Assembly: GCF_026339955.1 (NCBI RefSeq)
Contig: NZ_JAPEPW010000006.1
Span: forward strand, 149,189-213,188
DNA: 64,000 bases
From: Streptomyces sp. NBC_01549
GTDB lineage: Bacteria > Actinomycetota > Actinomycetes > Streptomycetales > Streptomycetaceae
Direction of reading: 5' to 3'
The position numbers were made by a program, and so were the translations under genes. The notes beneath the pieces are model-generated. The model searched no databases, had not been told where the DNA came from, and saw nothing but the letters and a program-made list of their open reading frames with translations. Position 1 is the stretch's first letter; each line of letters starts with the position of its first letter. Below, piece by piece: positions 8,581 through 17,191 of this stretch.

Positions 8581-8994
8581 ATGGCAACTACGACCGCAAC
8601 CATCGACCTCCCCGTGCCCGCCGCGCGCGTCTGGCAGCTCATCGGCGGCTTCGACTCCCTGCCTGACTGGCTGCCCTATATTCCCGTGAGCACGCTCAGC
8701 GAGGGCGGCCGCGTCCGCAGCCTCAAGAGCGACGAAGGCGGCGTCATCGTCGAACGCCTCGAAGCGTTCGACAACCAGGCGCGCACGTACAGCTACTCCA
8801 TTCTCCAGGCCCCGTTCCCCGTCACCGGCTACCGCTCCACCCTCACCGTGCACGAAGTGTCCGGCGGTGAGAGCCGCGTGGAGTGGGCCGGCACCTTCAC
8901 GCCGGCAGGGACGAGCGAGGAAGAAGCGATCACTCTGTTCCACGGCATCTACACCGAGGGGCTGGCCGCACTGAAGAAGACACTCGACGCGTGA
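8581..8994 (+). CDS. SRPBCC family (polyketide cyclase/START-like) protein
   Basis: 137 residues beginning with the typical 'TTATIDLPVPAARVWQLIG' followed by 'FDSLPDWLPYIP'. The beta strands 'RVRSLKSDEGG', 'VERLEAFD' and 'YSYSIL' and the C-terminal helix 'FHGIYTEGLAALKKTL' complete the helix-grip fold. It binds or transforms a hydrophobic ligand. CAGGAGA precedes ATG 8581. Likely second gene of an operon with the aldo/keto reductase. Confidence 0.88.
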   Translation: MATTTATIDLPVPAARVWQLIGGFDSLPDWLPYIPVSTLSEGGRVRSLKSDEGGVIVERLEAFDNQARTYSYSILQAPFPVTGYRSTLTVHEVSGGESRVEWAGTFTPAGTSEEEAITLFHGIYTEGLAALKKTLDA

Positions 8995-9324
8995 ACACGG
9001 ACACGGGATGCTCGGTGGCGCCGTCCGGCTGCGCATGGTGCCGACTCTGTTTGCCTGGCTGACCAGGCAGGAGATGGCCCTGGCTCTGGACACCACGCCA
9101 GGTCAGCGCGTCCCGCGCACGCGGACGCCAGCGGGGTCCGCACCCGACCACCGCGGGCAAGGTCGTCTGTTCCGTCGCCGGCCCTCCTGGCGAACGGGCC
9201 CGGCCCACCTGTGGCGCCCAGTTGTGTGGAACGCGCTCAGGGAGCCTGACCAGAGATGCCCGCGGCGGAGACCTGCGACGCCCATAACTGCCGAAACACC
9301 AGCAATACAACGAAGGACGACGAC
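8995..9324. other. intergenic region, no gene seen
   Basis: 330 bases with frames open by GC bias only. A GAAGGA ribosome site for the NTF2-like gene lies at the right end. Confidence 0.45.
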
Positions 9325-9693
9325 ATGACCAAGCCCCCTACCCCGGCCGGCTCCCGCACCCCCGAAGAGGTCTTCGCCGACCATGGGCGCCGACTCGGCA
9401 CGGGAGATCTGGACAGCATCAGTGCCAACTACGCGGGCGACGCGGTCTTCATCACCCCCCGGGGCATCCTGCGAGGCAGGGAAGGCGTCAAGGAAGGCAT
9501 CGGTGCCCTGCTGGCCGATCTGCCCGACGCCGACTGGCAGTTGACGCCGCGTTTCGCCGATGAGGTCCTCTTCCTGGAGTGGTCGGCCACCAGCCCCACG
9601 GCGCGTGTGGAGGACGGCGTCGACACCTTCGTCTTCCGGGATGGCCTCATCCAGGCGCAGACCGTCCGGTACACCCTGATCACCGGCGACTGA
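9325..9693 (+). CDS. NTF2-like / SnoaL-like protein
   Basis: 122 residues of the nuclear transport factor 2 fold: first helix 'TPEEVFADHGRRLGTGDLD', then 'ISANYAGDAVFITPRG' and 'LRGREGVKEGIGALLADLP', then long antiparallel strands. The family holds small ligand-binding or isomerase proteins. GAAGGA lies 8 bases before ATG 9325. It follows the SRPBCC gene by 330 bp in the same direction and may serve the same pathway (inference). No catalytic assignment is possible. Confidence 0.85.
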   Translation: MTKPPTPAGSRTPEEVFADHGRRLGTGDLDSISANYAGDAVFITPRGILRGREGVKEGIGALLADLPDADWQLTPRFADEVLFLEWSATSPTARVEDGVDTFVFRDGLIQAQTVRYTLITGD

Positions 9694-10230
9694 CCAACGG
9701 GGCCCCGGAACGGGCAACGCCGTCAGAGGCCTTGCCGAGCTTGACGTCCAACCTCGCTGCTGTTTCAAGCGGACGTGCTCGGTGAGGGCTTCGCCCCTCT
9801 CCTGCGGTCCTTGTCCATGGCGGCCCTGCCGTTCGCACCGCGGAGCGCACACTGTTCCCCGCCTGGGCTGGGCGGGCGCCTGGGGCAGGCGCAGCAGAGA
9901 ACATGCGCCAGGTGCCCGGCCCGTGAGGGTGAGCGTGCCGTGGTGACAGCGGGTGAGGTCGCGGGCGAAGGCGAGACCGCTGAATGCTCAGGTGCAATCC
10001 TCGGCGAACCGAACGAAGCGAAGATGGTGGAGTACTTGGACGTCGGCCATCACCTCACGCATTTCATGGAGGCGGGGGCCGAAGACGGTCCGTATGAGGG
10101 CATCGCGCATCTGAACGTGCTTGGCGGCCGTCCGGCAGGTGGACGAGTGCGACGAAGCGGAAGGACGACCTGGACGGGGGGCTGGACCAACTGCGGGCAG
10201 TGTTCGGCGTCCGATGGTCCGGGCGCCGGG
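9694..10230. other. gap with no assignable gene
   Basis: A plus-strand frame is open across this region but most of it has no recognisable motif; 'LDGGLDQLRAVFGVRW' near 10170 could be a fragment of something real. Nothing can be named. Confidence 0.35.
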
Positions 10231-10572
10231 TCAGTGCCTGGTCTTGACCTTGCTCCTGCTCTTGCTCTTCTTGGACTTCTTGCCGCTGTGCGAAATGCCG
10301 GACGTCTTGGCGGGCTTGGTGAAGGAGCCGCCGCTGACCCAGTGCTTCTTCTCCGTGCCGCCGTAGTACCAGGCGCCGTCGACGGCAGCCTTCACGGACG
10401 AGCAGTTCTTGTTCTCGACGACCTTGTAGCCTTTGTCGGTGCTGTAGCTACCGCGGTCGACGCAGCGTTTGGACGATCCCGAGGAGGAGCAGCCCGTGAG
10501 GGCCGCGGCGAGCAATGCCACGCCGCTGAGGACAACCGTGCCTGTACGCAGCCGTCGACGTATGTGCACCAT
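10231..10572 (-). CDS. small secreted lipoprotein
   Basis: 113 residues from ATG 10572. A basic N-terminus (HIRRRLRTG), a hydrophobic stretch (VVLSGVALLAAA) and the lipobox LTGC indicate export and lipid attachment at Cys near residue 29. The mature part has two further Cys (RCVDRG, NKNCSS) that could form a disulfide, two aromatic residues in DGAWYYGG, and a highly basic Lys/Ser tail (KKSKKSKSRSK). No enzymatic motif. Surface-exposed protein of unknown role. Confidence 0.75.
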   Translation of the reverse strand: MVHIRRRLRTGTVVLSGVALLAAALTGCSSSGSSKRCVDRGSYSTDKGYKVVENKNCSSVKAAVDGAWYYGGTEKKHWVSGGSFTKPAKTSGISHSGKKSKKSKSRSKVKTRH

Positions 10573-10664
10573 GTTCGTCCACTCCCTTGTCGTTGTGTGC
10601 CGTGTGTCCTGACGCCCGGCCGCCACTGTCCGGTTCCGGGGCTCCCACTACAGTTCGCTTTGTC

Positions 10665-10845
10665 CTGTACTCGCCCAGCGTCCCGCCCCGCACCCGGCTG
10701 TTCTCCGCGTCGACCGCCCACAGGTGGCTGTCCTCGCTGCCGAAGCACACGTACCGTCGGCGGCGTAGGAGGACAAGTCGACGGCACCGCTCATGGGGAC
10801 GCGCCATCTCAACGCGCCGGTGGTGGCGTTGAGGGCTCCAGGGGG
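10665..10845 (-). pseudogene. beta-propeller (PQQ-like repeat) fragment
   Basis: Minus strand encodes 'ALNATTGALRWRVPMSG' and, after a one- or two-base frameshift in 'ADGT', 'YVCFGSEDSHLWAVDAEN'. These are two blades typical of the PQQ-like domain of Streptomyces secreted or kinase-linked proteins. Both neighbours of the fragment are missing. Remnant only. Confidence 0.65.
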
Positions 10846-11112
10846 GTGGGAAGCAGTGGGCCCCAGCGCTGGGTACCGGTGGCTGTGCCGAGAGCGAACG
10901 CACCGTACAAACCAACGGAGTCCAGGTGCCATCCGCACTTGCCGCAGATGACGAGGCGAAGGGCGCGGTCATCTAGGTGAACGACTCGGAGCGGAGCGGC
11001 GGTGCGGGACAAGGCCTGCCGCTCGTCCATCGGTTGATACGAGAGTCGGCGCCTCAGCTCGGGCCAGTCGGCGAGGGACCCCGCGTCTGCGGCATGATCG
11101 GCCGGGCACGTC

Positions 11113-11148
11113 CTAGGGGCCCCGGAGCACGTGCTCCGGGGCCCCTAG
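11113..11148. terminator. perfect 36-bp palindrome downstream of cold-shock gene
   Basis: Two 18-base arms starting CTAGGGGCCCCGGAGCAC are exact reverse complements with no spacer, giving a very stable stem 27 bp after the cold-shock stop codon. It probably ends that transcript. It contains CTAG at both ends. Confidence 0.8.
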
Positions 11149-11174
11149 TGACATCCCTCGCCGCGAGGTCGAGG

Positions 11175-11378
11175 TCAGACAGGCGTGATGTTCTCCGCCT
11201 GCGGGCCCTTCTGGCCCTGCGTCACGTCGAAGGTCACGGCCTGACCTTCCTGCAACTCACGGAAGCCGGAGGCGTTGATGTTGGAGTAGTGCGCGAAGAC
11301 GTCCGGGCCGCCGCCTTCCTGCGCGATGAAGCCGAAACCCTTTTCGGCGTTGAACCACTTGACGGTTCCGCTGGCCAT
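11175..11378 (-). CDS. cold-shock protein (CspA family)
   Basis: 67 residues, single cold-shock domain. RNA-binding motifs RNP1 (KGFGFI) and RNP2-like (VFAHYSNI) are intact, after the canonical 'MASGTVKWFNAEKG'. It acts as an RNA chaperone or antiterminator. ATG 11378 with AAAGG upstream; upstream extension has no similarity. The 5' leader is not shared with another gene, and a strong palindromic terminator follows. Monocistronic. Confidence 0.96.
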   Translation of the reverse strand: MASGTVKWFNAEKGFGFIAQEGGGPDVFAHYSNINASGFRELQEGQAVTFDVTQGQKGPQAENITPV

Positions 11379-11801
11379 GCCGGTGCCTTTCAGTCGCAAT
11401 CGGGTCCGCACCGCGCGGACCCGGAGGTGATCGTCCTGGTCCGGCACTGCACAGCAAAACGCCCACGCCGGAGCGCGGGCAGATCATGCGAACCACGACA
11501 TCTGGCAGCGACGCTACACGGCAAAGCCAGCCGCCACCAGAGAGTAACGTCCAAGATCTCGGCCAGAGAGCGCGCACCGGACGGCATCGATCAGCGCGCC
11601 GATCCACCGCACTAGCCCTCCCGGTGCCCGGGCCGCTTCAGCCCGGATCCACCGGCTTGATTGTGGTGTGATCGGTTCGGGGTCGTGCAGGGCGTGTCGG
11701 GGCTGAGTTGCGGATTCGGGCGTGGGGTGGCCGCTGGTCTGCCCAGCCTTTCCACTTTTCCGCAGTTCTCGGGCCCTTTCGGGCAGGTCGGTCGGGGAGT
11801 G

Positions 11802-13190
11802 TCAGGGGGCTGGTGGCGCGTGCACGATGCTGAAGAGCTGGGTGAAGTCCGTGCTCCAGGGCCAGCGTTCGGGCAGGTGCAGGGTGAGGCGGCGGGCGGA
11901 GCGGGCCAGGCGGGCGGGCACGTTGATCAGGTGGTCACGGATGGTGGCGGTGGTCGCTCTGGCATGGAACGTGCCGGCCAGTGCGCCGGCGGCGCGGGTC
12001 AGGTTGTGCGCCAGGGCGGCCAGGGCGAGCCACGCGGCATTGGCCTGGAAATGCCCGGAGGGTGCGTGGGCGAAGGCGCTGTTCTTGACATCCGCGATCA
12101 CCTGCTCGACGACAGCGTGCCGTCGGTGATCACGCTCGGCATCGTTCAAGGAGAGCGGGGAGTCGGTGAACGCGGCGTGGTAGCGCCAGGTGTCAAACAG
12201 CGTGCCCTGTCCGGCGGGGACGGTGCCAGTGTTCAGGCGTTTGACGCGGCGCACGATCAGACGGGCGGTGACCTGCTGCTTCTTCGGCTTGGAAGTGAAG
12301 GCGGTGTAGCCGGTCTCGGCTATCTCGGCGTCGGAGATCCAGCACTGGCCCTCCTCGTCCCAGACCGCCTTGGGGTACTTGATCGGCATCCAGGCGTCCT
12401 CATCGATGCGGGCGATGGCGGCCTTGACGGAAGCGTTCATCCGCACGGTGATGGAGAACCGCGCGCCCAGCGCCCGGCAGGAGTTGACGACATCGGCGCC
12501 GTAGAACGCCGAGTCCGCGCGCATCACCAGCAGGCCATTCGCGCCGCAGGCGCGGGCGGTGCGGATGGTCTCGGCGACGAACGCTGCCGCCCCGCGCGCG
12601 GAGTTCGATGGTCCCTTGCGCAGCCTCGTGGCGGCGATCACCGGGGCGGCCAGGGGTGTGGAGACGATGCCGAGCAGCGCGTTCAGGCCCTTGACCTTGC
12701 TGTATCCGTAACCGGTGCCCTGCTTGGCGTAGCCGTAGGTGCGGCGGATGGTGTCATCGATGTCCACGTAGGCGACCTGGTCCGCGCCGGGCAGCAGCGG
12801 GGCGTGACGGGCCAGTTCGGGAAGGAACCGGCGGGCCACGGCGTGCAATTGCTTCACATGCCCGTGCGTGAAGGAACGCAGAAACGACCCCAGCGTGGAC
12901 GGGGCCCGCACACCGGAGAACAGGCGGCCCATCGCGCCGTGCCGTAGCCGGTGCATGTCATCGATGCTGTCGGCGCCCGCGACCATGCCGCCCACCAGCG
13001 ACATCACTTTCGCCGTGGGGAAGGCACCGGTGCCGTCCTTCGAGGCCGGCAGACGGATGTACTCCCCGACCAGTGCGGGCAGACCGCACCGCTCGGCCAA
13101 CCGCACCACCGGCTCCAGGCCGCCGTACGCGATTAGGTTCGGGTCGTCGAACGCGGATGAGACCGCCGCTGCGGCATGGGAAGATTGCAT
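11802..13190 (-). CDS. IS1380 family transposase
   Basis: 462 residues, complete. Matches the DDE transposases of IS1380: 'AFDDPNLIAYGGLEPVVRLA' start, 'GADSIDDMHRLRHGAM', 'RAPSTLGSFLRSFTHGHV', first Asp in 'VAYVDIDDT', second in 'LLVMRADSAFYG', and the C-terminal 'HAVVEQVIADVKNSA' carrying the Glu. About 60% similar by eye to the transposase at 20910. No frameshift, so probably active. ATG 13190 lies immediately after a conserved hairpin arm. Confidence 0.94.
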   Translation of the reverse strand: MQSSHAAAAVSSAFDDPNLIAYGGLEPVVRLAERCGLPALVGEYIRLPASKDGTGAFPTAKVMSLVGGMVAGADSIDDMHRLRHGAMGRLFSGVRAPSTLGSFLRSFTHGHVKQLHAVARRFLPELARHAPLLPGADQVAYVDIDDTIRRTYGYAKQGTGYGYSKVKGLNALLGIVSTPLAAPVIAATRLRKGPSNSARGAAAFVAETIRTARACGANGLLVMRADSAFYGADVVNSCRALGARFSITVRMNASVKAAIARIDEDAWMPIKYPKAVWDEEGQCWISDAEIAETGYTAFTSKPKKQQVTARLIVRRVKRLNTGTVPAGQGTLFDTWRYHAAFTDSPLSLNDAERDHRRHAVVEQVIADVKNSAFAHAPSGHFQANAAWLALAALAHNLTRAAGALAGTFHARATTATIRDHLINVPARLARSARRLTLHLPERWPWSTDFTQLFSIVHAPPAP

Positions 13191-13193
13191 CTC

Positions 13194-13264
13194 GGAAGTG
13201 CCTTGCTGATCGTGCCTGATGTGGTCCTAGAGAAACCCCATCATCGCAGGTCACAAGGCACTTC
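13194..13264. promoter_or_regulatory. inverted repeat before the IS1380 transposase
   Basis: AAGTGCCTTG at 13196-13205 pairs with CAAGGCACTT at 13254-13263, flanking about 48 bases just upstream of the transposase start. The same arms and spacing occur in the other IS1380 copies, so it is probably an element-encoded control site. Confidence 0.6.
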
Positions 13265-13313
13265 TTCGTTCCCCGAGAAACTGTCCACAGACATCAAGCC
13301 GGTGGATCCAGGT

Positions 13314-13709
13314 TCAGCCGTCATCAGGCGCGCTTCCCCACCCACACCACCGACAGACCATCCGCCGCCGTCCCCCGGTGCGGTGCGGCCGACCAGCCAG
13401 TCCCAGAAGTACTGCAGGGCAGACCTGGCGTTCGGCCCGCCACACCGCTGTCGCGCCCCGCCCGGCCCAGTCGTAACTCGTGGTTCCCAGCAGCGGACCC
13501 GGACGATGCTCCTTGTCGGCGTAGAGGGTGTCCTCGCGCAGGTCGCGCCATCGGCGGCAGGCGCCGCAGACCAGCTCGGCCGTAATCCCCGTGCCGGGCT
13601 CCCGTTCCATCGGGCCCATGACGTCGCCGACCACCTCGAACAGCACGGCCGCGACAGCCGCCGCAGGCTGTGCCTGCCCGCCTCCTTCCGGCACACCGCG
13701 CAGACTCAT
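13314..13709 (-). CDS. possible hypothetical protein
   Basis: A 131-codon frame with reasonable amino acid content ('LVCGACRRWRDLREDTLYADK', 'SYDWAGRGATAVW'), including a CGAC pair that could be part of a zinc knuckle. The stop lies inside the direct repeat of the IS1380 copy. No family recognised and no good ribosome site; other frames in the region (for example 'SALQYFWDWLVGR' in a different frame) hint at frameshifts. Low confidence. Confidence 0.25.
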   Translation of the reverse strand: MSLRGVPEGGGQAQPAAAVAAVLFEVVGDVMGPMEREPGTGITAELVCGACRRWRDLREDTLYADKEHRPGPLLGTTSYDWAGRGATAVWRAERQVCPAVLLGLAGRPHRTGGRRRMVCRWCGWGSAPDDG

Positions 13710-13806
13710 CTCACCCAGCCCGACCAGCTACCTCGCCGGACCCCACCTAGGCGGCGCGATCAGCTGGCTCCGTAGCTCCGCTGAAGACCAGAACTCGGCA
13801 CAGGCT

Positions 13807-14145
13807 CTACGGCCGGTAGCGGATCTCCAACATCACGCACTCTCCGGTTGTCCGGTACGGGCCGTGTTCCATGCCCGGGGGCCGGGCGGCGAAGTCTCCG
13901 GCGAGGAAGGTCTGATCCAGGGTCAGGACGTGCAGGTCGCCTTCGAGCAGATAGACCTCCTCGACCCACTCGTGCCGGATCACACCGGAGAGCGAGGTGT
14001 CCAGGCCGGGCTCCCAGCGCACCAGCCGGGTCAGCACCTCCGGATCGGCCTCGTCCCTGCTCAGAATCCTCTCGGCGGTCCCGGGCTGCGGCCCGGTGCA
14101 CCACTGCATGGCGTCCGGTGAGAAGAATTCCCGCTCGTTCTTCAT
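13807..14145 (-). CDS. cupin domain protein
   Basis: 112 residues. A single cupin barrel: 'VIRHEWVEEVYLLEGDLHVL' holds the first motif (His and Glu for metal), and 'AGDFAARPPGMEHGPYRT' the second (final His). Resembles ChrR-like/DUF4437-type cupins. AGAAGG precedes ATG 14145. Possibly a small dioxygenase or sensor; substrate unknown. Confidence 0.82.
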   Translation of the reverse strand: MKNEREFFSPDAMQWCTGPQPGTAERILSRDEADPEVLTRLVRWEPGLDTSLSGVIRHEWVEEVYLLEGDLHVLTLDQTFLAGDFAARPPGMEHGPYRTTGECVMLEIRYRP

Positions 14146-14233
14146 GACAGTGACCTTCTGTGAGCAGTGAGGAGTATCGAGGCCGCCGCCGACTGCAGGC
14201 CTCCGGCCGGCCCCGCCCGAACGAGCGGGGCGA

Positions 14234-14482
14234 TCAGATCGGCGCCCGCGAGCCCGTCCGACAGCCACGTCCCGCACTGGCCGGGGGCGAGCGCTTCGGG
14301 GGGCCGGTTTCGAGGTGGTCGGCGGCCGTCTTCAGCTTCACGGTGACCACCTCGGCCTCCTCCGCTACCGCGTACCGGATCCGGACGCCGTCCGACCCGG
14401 GTAAGCCATCGACCACCTTCTGCTTCGTCAGCCGCACCAGCCCAGTGAAGGAACCCGCCCTCTTCTTCGCCTTCTTCGCCAT
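14234..14482 (-). CDS. hypothetical protein
   Basis: 82-codon frame beginning with a basic, Lys-rich stretch (MAKKAKKRAGSF) followed by 'VRIRYAVAEEAEVVTVKLK', a plausible beta-strand region. No recognised family. The C-terminal third loses natural composition, which may mark a truncation. Uncertain whether it is expressed. Confidence 0.35.
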   Translation of the reverse strand: MAKKAKKRAGSFTGLVRLTKQKVVDGLPGSDGVRIRYAVAEEAEVVTVKLKTAADHLETGPPKRSPPASAGRGCRTGSRAPI

Positions 14483-14599
14483 CCCTGAGAACTACCCGCC
14501 GCCGCCCCAGCAGCACCTGATCGGGCCCCAGCGGCCCGCCGACGGATCGCTGCCGCGTGCGGAGGAACTCCGGCACCGAGACCGAGTCCGGCATCGGGC

Positions 14600-14760
14600 C
14601 AGCGGTTTCTTCACCGTGGTCTGGCTGTTCGATGTCGCCACAGGTCTGGCCCGCCTGCACCGTTTCGCCATGCCTAGGCCGGGCCACGACGATCACGTCA
14701 CCGAGGGTCTGCTGGGCGAAGTCGGTGACTCCGGCGCGGACCAGGCCGCTGGCACGGTCC
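14600..14760 (-). pseudogene. fragment resembling glycine cleavage H protein
   Basis: The minus strand reads 'GVTDFAQQTLGDVIVVARP' then 'GETVQAGQTCGDIE', close to the GcvH core (GITxFAQxxLGD...G..V.AG..CG.IES). The lipoyl-lysine segment (ESTK) is replaced by unrelated residues and neither end is intact. Probably a decayed lipoyl-domain gene; assignment from memory of the family. Confidence 0.45.
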
Positions 14761-14964
14761 AAGCCGCCCTGCGTGCCGTCCGGACTGCGGTGTGCCAGAT
14801 CCGGCCGGCGGCGCATACGCTGTTCGATGACCCGGGGATGTAGGGGATGTAGATGGTCGGTATCGGGCCGTTGACCGGAGTGACGGCGACTGGCTCCGAC
14901 TCGGCCGGTACGGCAGCCATCCGCTTGTCGTCCTCGGCCCTGTCTGGCTGCGGGGCTGGTGTGG

Positions 14965-15489
14965 TCATGGCGTTGGCCGGCCTGGCAGGTCGAGGACGAC
15001 GTCGGTGCTGGGCTGGGCACAGCAGATGAGTACGTGGTCGTCGGGTGGGGGCTCCAGCGCACGCCGCGCTGCATCACCGTCGACCAGGTCAGCTGCCCGG
15101 ATACCATTTTGCGGCCGTAAGTAGAACTTCGTCCCCTCCCGCAGCCAGAGCAGGATGCTGTCGCCCCGGCGGACCGGGGTATTGGCGCGCGGTTCGTGTT
15201 CGCGCCGCGGGGTGCGCCGGTCCAGCCACAGCGACCAGATGCCATGACGCCACCAGTCGACCTCGCTGGCGTACTGCCGCAGGAGCCGCTCCAACATGCC
15301 GCGCTGAGCGTGCTCGGCTCGGCGCCGGCGTCCGGGGGCGGGCATCCGACCCGGGACAGCGTGGAATTCCCGGGCCCAGGTAATCATCCACTCGGCCAGC
15401 GACCGGTCGGCGGGCGAAGGAGGCGACGTGCGCGTGGCATGCAATGACGACGGCGGTGGTGGCCGCCCAACGCTGCGAGCTGACGGCAC
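14965..15489 (-). CDS. hypothetical protein
   Basis: 174-codon frame whose second half looks genuinely coding: 'LRQYASEVDWWRHGIWSLWL', 'GDSILLWLREGTKFYLRP' and 'DDHVLICCAQPSTDVVLDL'. The stop overlaps (ATGA) the start of another minus-strand frame at 14968, an arrangement common in real operons, but that second frame decays after about 50 codons. Possibly the remains of a two-gene unit. Function unknown. Confidence 0.4.
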   Translation of the reverse strand: MPSARSVGRPPPPSSLHATRTSPPSPADRSLAEWMITWAREFHAVPGRMPAPGRRRRAEHAQRGMLERLLRQYASEVDWWRHGIWSLWLDRRTPRREHEPRANTPVRRGDSILLWLREGTKFYLRPQNGIRAADLVDGDAARRALEPPPDDHVLICCAQPSTDVVLDLPGRPTP

Positions 15490-15758
15490 CGCACTCGTCC
15501 CTCCGACGAGTAGCAGTGCACAGCGGCGCTCGGTCGTCTCCTGAAGAGGACGAGGCAGCGCCGCCGGGCCCTCTCCACACTTCCTATGACGTTCTCACGC
15601 GTGCTTGCGGTAGCTTCCCGCCGCGAAGCGCGTTTACCGACCGGCAGTACAGGTGACAGTCCGGCGCGCACGGGACGGAGATCCCCTGCGCGCCGGGCGG
15701 TTCGGCCGTGTCAGACGGTGGTACGTGGTCGGCTGACCTTCTAGGCCGGGGCCGGCTG

Positions 15759-16964
15759 TCAGCCGTTGGAGAAGCGTCCTGCCTGGGCGAGGAACTGCTC
15801 CGGGTCGTCAGTCGGCGGGTAGATCCACAGCGCGTTGATGTTCTGCTTGAGGGTCTTGGCTTCCTGTCCAGTCAGCGCGATCTTGCGGTCCCAGCCTTCC
15901 GTGAAGACGGCGCCGGCGGGACCGAGATCCAGGCAGGTGGTGTAGGGGTCGGGAGTGAAGGGCAGCAGGGCGTTACCCAGAAGCTCGGCCGCCACGTTGT
16001 GACCGGCGAACTTACCCATCGGCAGGGCATGCTGGCAGGACTGCAGCGTGGAGTGCCCGTCTTCCGCGGGGGCGAGTGCGGTGTCGCCGGCTGCGTAGAC
16101 GTCGGGCACTCCGATCACCTGCAGGTACGCGTCCACGTTCAGTCGTCCCAGCCGATCACGTTCGCCCGGGATCTGGGCGGTGAGGGGGCTCGCGGCCATG
16201 CCGGCCGTCCATACGACCGTTGCCGCGGGGATCACTTCACCGTCCGAGAGGGTGACGTCCTGCCAGGTCGCCGACGCCACGGTGCGCCCCAGGCGTCGTT
16301 CGATCTTCAGTTCGTCAATCGCGGCGTGGACGTGAGGGCGCGGACCCTCGCCGAGCTCCGGGCCGACGACGTCGGAGCGGTCGACGAGAACGACCCGTAC
16401 GTCTTCCGCCGCGACCTGGCGGTCGGCGATCGCTCGGAGCCGTTCCCCCAGCGCGGTGGCGATCTCCAGGCCGGTGAAGCCGGCACCGACCACAACGGCC
16501 GTGTAGCGGCCCTGGGACGGCGCCTGCTCAGGCAGCCGACGCAGGTGGTTGTCGAGTGCGGCCGCCGCAGGAAGGGTGTCGACGTCGAAAATTTCCTGCG
16601 AGCCGGGGAAGTCGGGGCGCACGAGCTGGCTGCCCGTGGCCAGCACCAGCTTGTCGTAGGCCAGGTCCAGTTCCTCACCGGTACGCCCGACGGCACGTAC
16701 CGTGTGCGCCTCGGTGTCGATCCCCGTGACGGTCGCCGTTATGCGGCGTACGCCGATCGGGCCGAGAACGCGGTCCAGAGCGACCCGCATCCCCTCCGGG
16801 GCCTCCTCGTACAGGCGAGGGCGGATGACCAGGTCATCGCCGCCGCTGACCAGCGTCACCCGCAGTTCGTCGCCCGAACCACCTGCTTCACGGGCGGCGC
16901 GTACGACTCCTGCCGCGCTCCACACGCCGGCAAATCCGCCGCCGATGATCAGGACATCTTTCAT
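15759..16964 (-). CDS. NAD(P)/FAD-dependent oxidoreductase (type II NADH dehydrogenase-like)
   Basis: 401 residues. FAD-binding GGGFAG at residues 8-13, NAD-binding 'VVVGAGFTGLEIATAL' near residue 155, and the C-terminal FAD motif 'DVYAAGDTALAP' near residue 280. This is the two-dinucleotide-domain layout of Ndh-type pyridine nucleotide-disulfide-like flavoproteins. No redox-active CxxC is seen. It would pass electrons from NAD(P)H to quinone or another carrier at the membrane face. GGAGAAG precedes ATG 16964. Divergent from an Rrf2 gene with two matching palindromes between, so Rrf2 control is likely. Confidence 0.9.
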   Translation of the reverse strand: MKDVLIIGGGFAGVWSAAGVVRAAREAGGSGDELRVTLVSGGDDLVIRPRLYEEAPEGMRVALDRVLGPIGVRRITATVTGIDTEAHTVRAVGRTGEELDLAYDKLVLATGSQLVRPDFPGSQEIFDVDTLPAAAALDNHLRRLPEQAPSQGRYTAVVVGAGFTGLEIATALGERLRAIADRQVAAEDVRVVLVDRSDVVGPELGEGPRPHVHAAIDELKIERRLGRTVASATWQDVTLSDGEVIPAATVVWTAGMAASPLTAQIPGERDRLGRLNVDAYLQVIGVPDVYAAGDTALAPAEDGHSTLQSCQHALPMGKFAGHNVAAELLGNALLPFTPDPYTTCLDLGPAGAVFTEGWDRKIALTGQEAKTLKQNINALWIYPPTDDPEQFLAQAGRFSNG

Positions 16965-17064
16965 GAACTTCTCCGTTTTCGAAGCCGAAGTGATGAGCCG
17001 GTGCTCTCTGAGCAGGGGCTGACTGCCGCGGTGACCTCTCGCTGGGGCCCGCATCGCTAATTCT

Positions 17065-17079
17065 GGACATTACATATCC
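17065..17079. promoter_or_regulatory. Rrf2-type operator 1
   Basis: GGACAT-TAC-ATATCC, a 15-bp palindrome with one mismatch, same core as the site at 17172. It lies about 100 bp upstream of the flavin oxidoreductase start. Confidence 0.7.
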
Positions 17080-17171
17080 TGGATATTGAGTGTCAAGATT
17101 TTCGCGGCGCCACCGCTCTACAGTCCGGGGCGGAGGCCTGCACACAGGGGCCCGCTACACCGTTCGGTCCT

Positions 17172-17186
17172 GGACATGTAATGTCC
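17172..17186. promoter_or_regulatory. Rrf2-type operator 2
   Basis: GGACAT-GTA-ATGTCC, a perfect palindrome ending 5 bases before the Rrf2 start codon. Binding here would block its own expression, so autoregulation is likely. Confidence 0.75.
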
Positions 17187-17191
17187 GTAAT

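Larger units (their letters stand above)
11642..13312. mobile_element. IS1380-family insertion sequence, copy A (distinct subtype)
   Basis: 1671 bp bounded by inverted ends CCCGGATCCACCGGCTTGAT and its near-complement, and by a 5-bp direct repeat TTCAG (11637-11641 and 13313-13317). It carries one transposase gene on the minus strand. It differs in sequence from the two identical IS1380 copies at 20788 and 59192 but shares their ends and a hairpin before the transposase. Confidence 0.9.

Noticed and set aside
9775..10980. 401-codon plus-strand frame
   Set aside because: Runs antisense through the lipoprotein gene and the beta-propeller remnant; only short stretches look protein-like and no start or motif supports it.
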